Of a stretch of 64,000 nucleotides of DNA, positions 63,697-64,000 are shown one piece after another. Origin of the DNA: Paraflavitalea soli (GTDB lineage Bacteria > Bacteroidota > Bacteroidia > Chitinophagales > Chitinophagaceae); the NCBI RefSeq assembly GCF_003555545.1, contig NZ_CP032157.1, positions 1,864,546-1,928,545 on the forward strand, written 5' to 3'. Below the pieces are notes generated by a model, which was given only the letters and a program-made list of their open reading frames with translations, was not told the origin of the DNA and made no database searches. The position numbers and the translations under genes were made by a program. Each line of letters begins with the position of its first letter. Within the stretch, counting starts at the first letter, position 1.

Positions 63697-64000
63697 GTCC
63701 TTTGTCTTTTTTAACTGTCCAGGTTAATGTTTTGAATCGTATTGCTTGAGAACATGCCAAACAATTCAAGGGCCGTACCAAAATGCAGATGATTGCAAAT
63801 GAAGCTATTATGAGGTCTGCCTGAAAAAAGACTTTCCCAATTCAGGACAGCTTTTCCAAAAAACCGCACATTGAGCCTGGAAAGAGGGCATAAGCAGCAA
63901 GTCCAGGACCAGGAACTTAACACAAACCTGTCTTCGCTCGCTGCTCGGCGCTCGAAGCTTTCTTCCCTTGTAAACCTTCTCCTTTTTTCATTGTTCTCCT
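63697..64000. other. End of window, no secure gene
   Basis: A 70-codon leftward frame (63711-63923) reads SLFSGRPHNSFICNHLHFG, with Cys-rich start and no homology I know; I do not trust it. At 63931-63960 is the third GCTCGCTGCTCG word run. No promoter or RNA is recognised. Confidence 0.4.

Noticed and set aside
63711-63923. 70-codon minus-strand frame at the window end
   Set aside because: No ribosome site, no homology recognised, Cys/Ser-rich; kept only as a remark in the intergenic entry.

Overview
The window looks like the chromosome of a soil or plant-associated Bacteroidota, most likely family Chitinophagaceae. The signs are two proteins with type IX secretion (T9SS) C-terminal sorting domains, lipoproteins, many one-copy AraC-type regulators, sugar-polymer enzymes (xylose isomerase, GH43, pectinesterase), -7 boxes of the TAnnTTTG type, and moderate GC with a visibly AT-rich islet at about 3.0-4.7 kb. 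I saw no rRNA, tRNA, CRISPR array or complete insertion sequence.

Left part (1-12.6 kb). The 3' part of a rifamycin phosphotransferase-like gene is cut by the window edge. An exported Ntn amidase and an AT-rich HEPN-type gene follow. Then comes a tight three-gene operon (C39/AvrRpt2-like cysteine protease, unknown 179-aa protein, exported 760-aa protein with a barrel-like C-terminus) closed by a 16-bp hairpin terminator. Small metabolic and lipoprotein genes follow, including the first of two collagen-like lipoprotein paralogues.

12.7-26.2 kb: a leftward cluster of an exported beta-helix protein, a 3686-residue multidomain surface protein ending in a dockerin-like calcium-loop pair, and a T9SS-CTD protein whose N-terminal beta domain could be its partner. 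I consider this the most interesting candidate system.

26.4-41.8 kb: a SIR2-like protein, MlaC-like protein, DUF3592, a tandemly duplicated T9SS esterase-like protein, an SDR/Crp pair, a ClC channel, unknown membrane proteins, a methyltransferase, and two decayed genes (pentapeptide repeat; a WIEAESF beta-sandwich fragment). A roughly 1-kb intergenic stretch carries hairpins and a perfect 11-bp tandem repeat.

41.8-54.9 kb: xylose/arabinoxylan use (AraC regulator divergent from xylA and a GH43 lipoprotein), a HEGRH putative metalloprotease, further AraC regulators each next to a likely target, a serine hydrolase, and a deacetylase-Dabb-reductase operon.

55-64 kb: two two-gene operons that join an unknown protein to a cell-wall-type hydrolase (membrane protein with GH25-like enzyme; internally duplicated protein with NlpC/P60-like enzyme). 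Between them lie a pectinesterase with an AraC remnant beside it and an MFS exporter. The second collagen-like lipoprotein and an FMN-binding-like protein close the window.

Intergenic gaps carry several degenerate word-like repeat families, most of them seen exactly twice here, plus REP-like hairpins.
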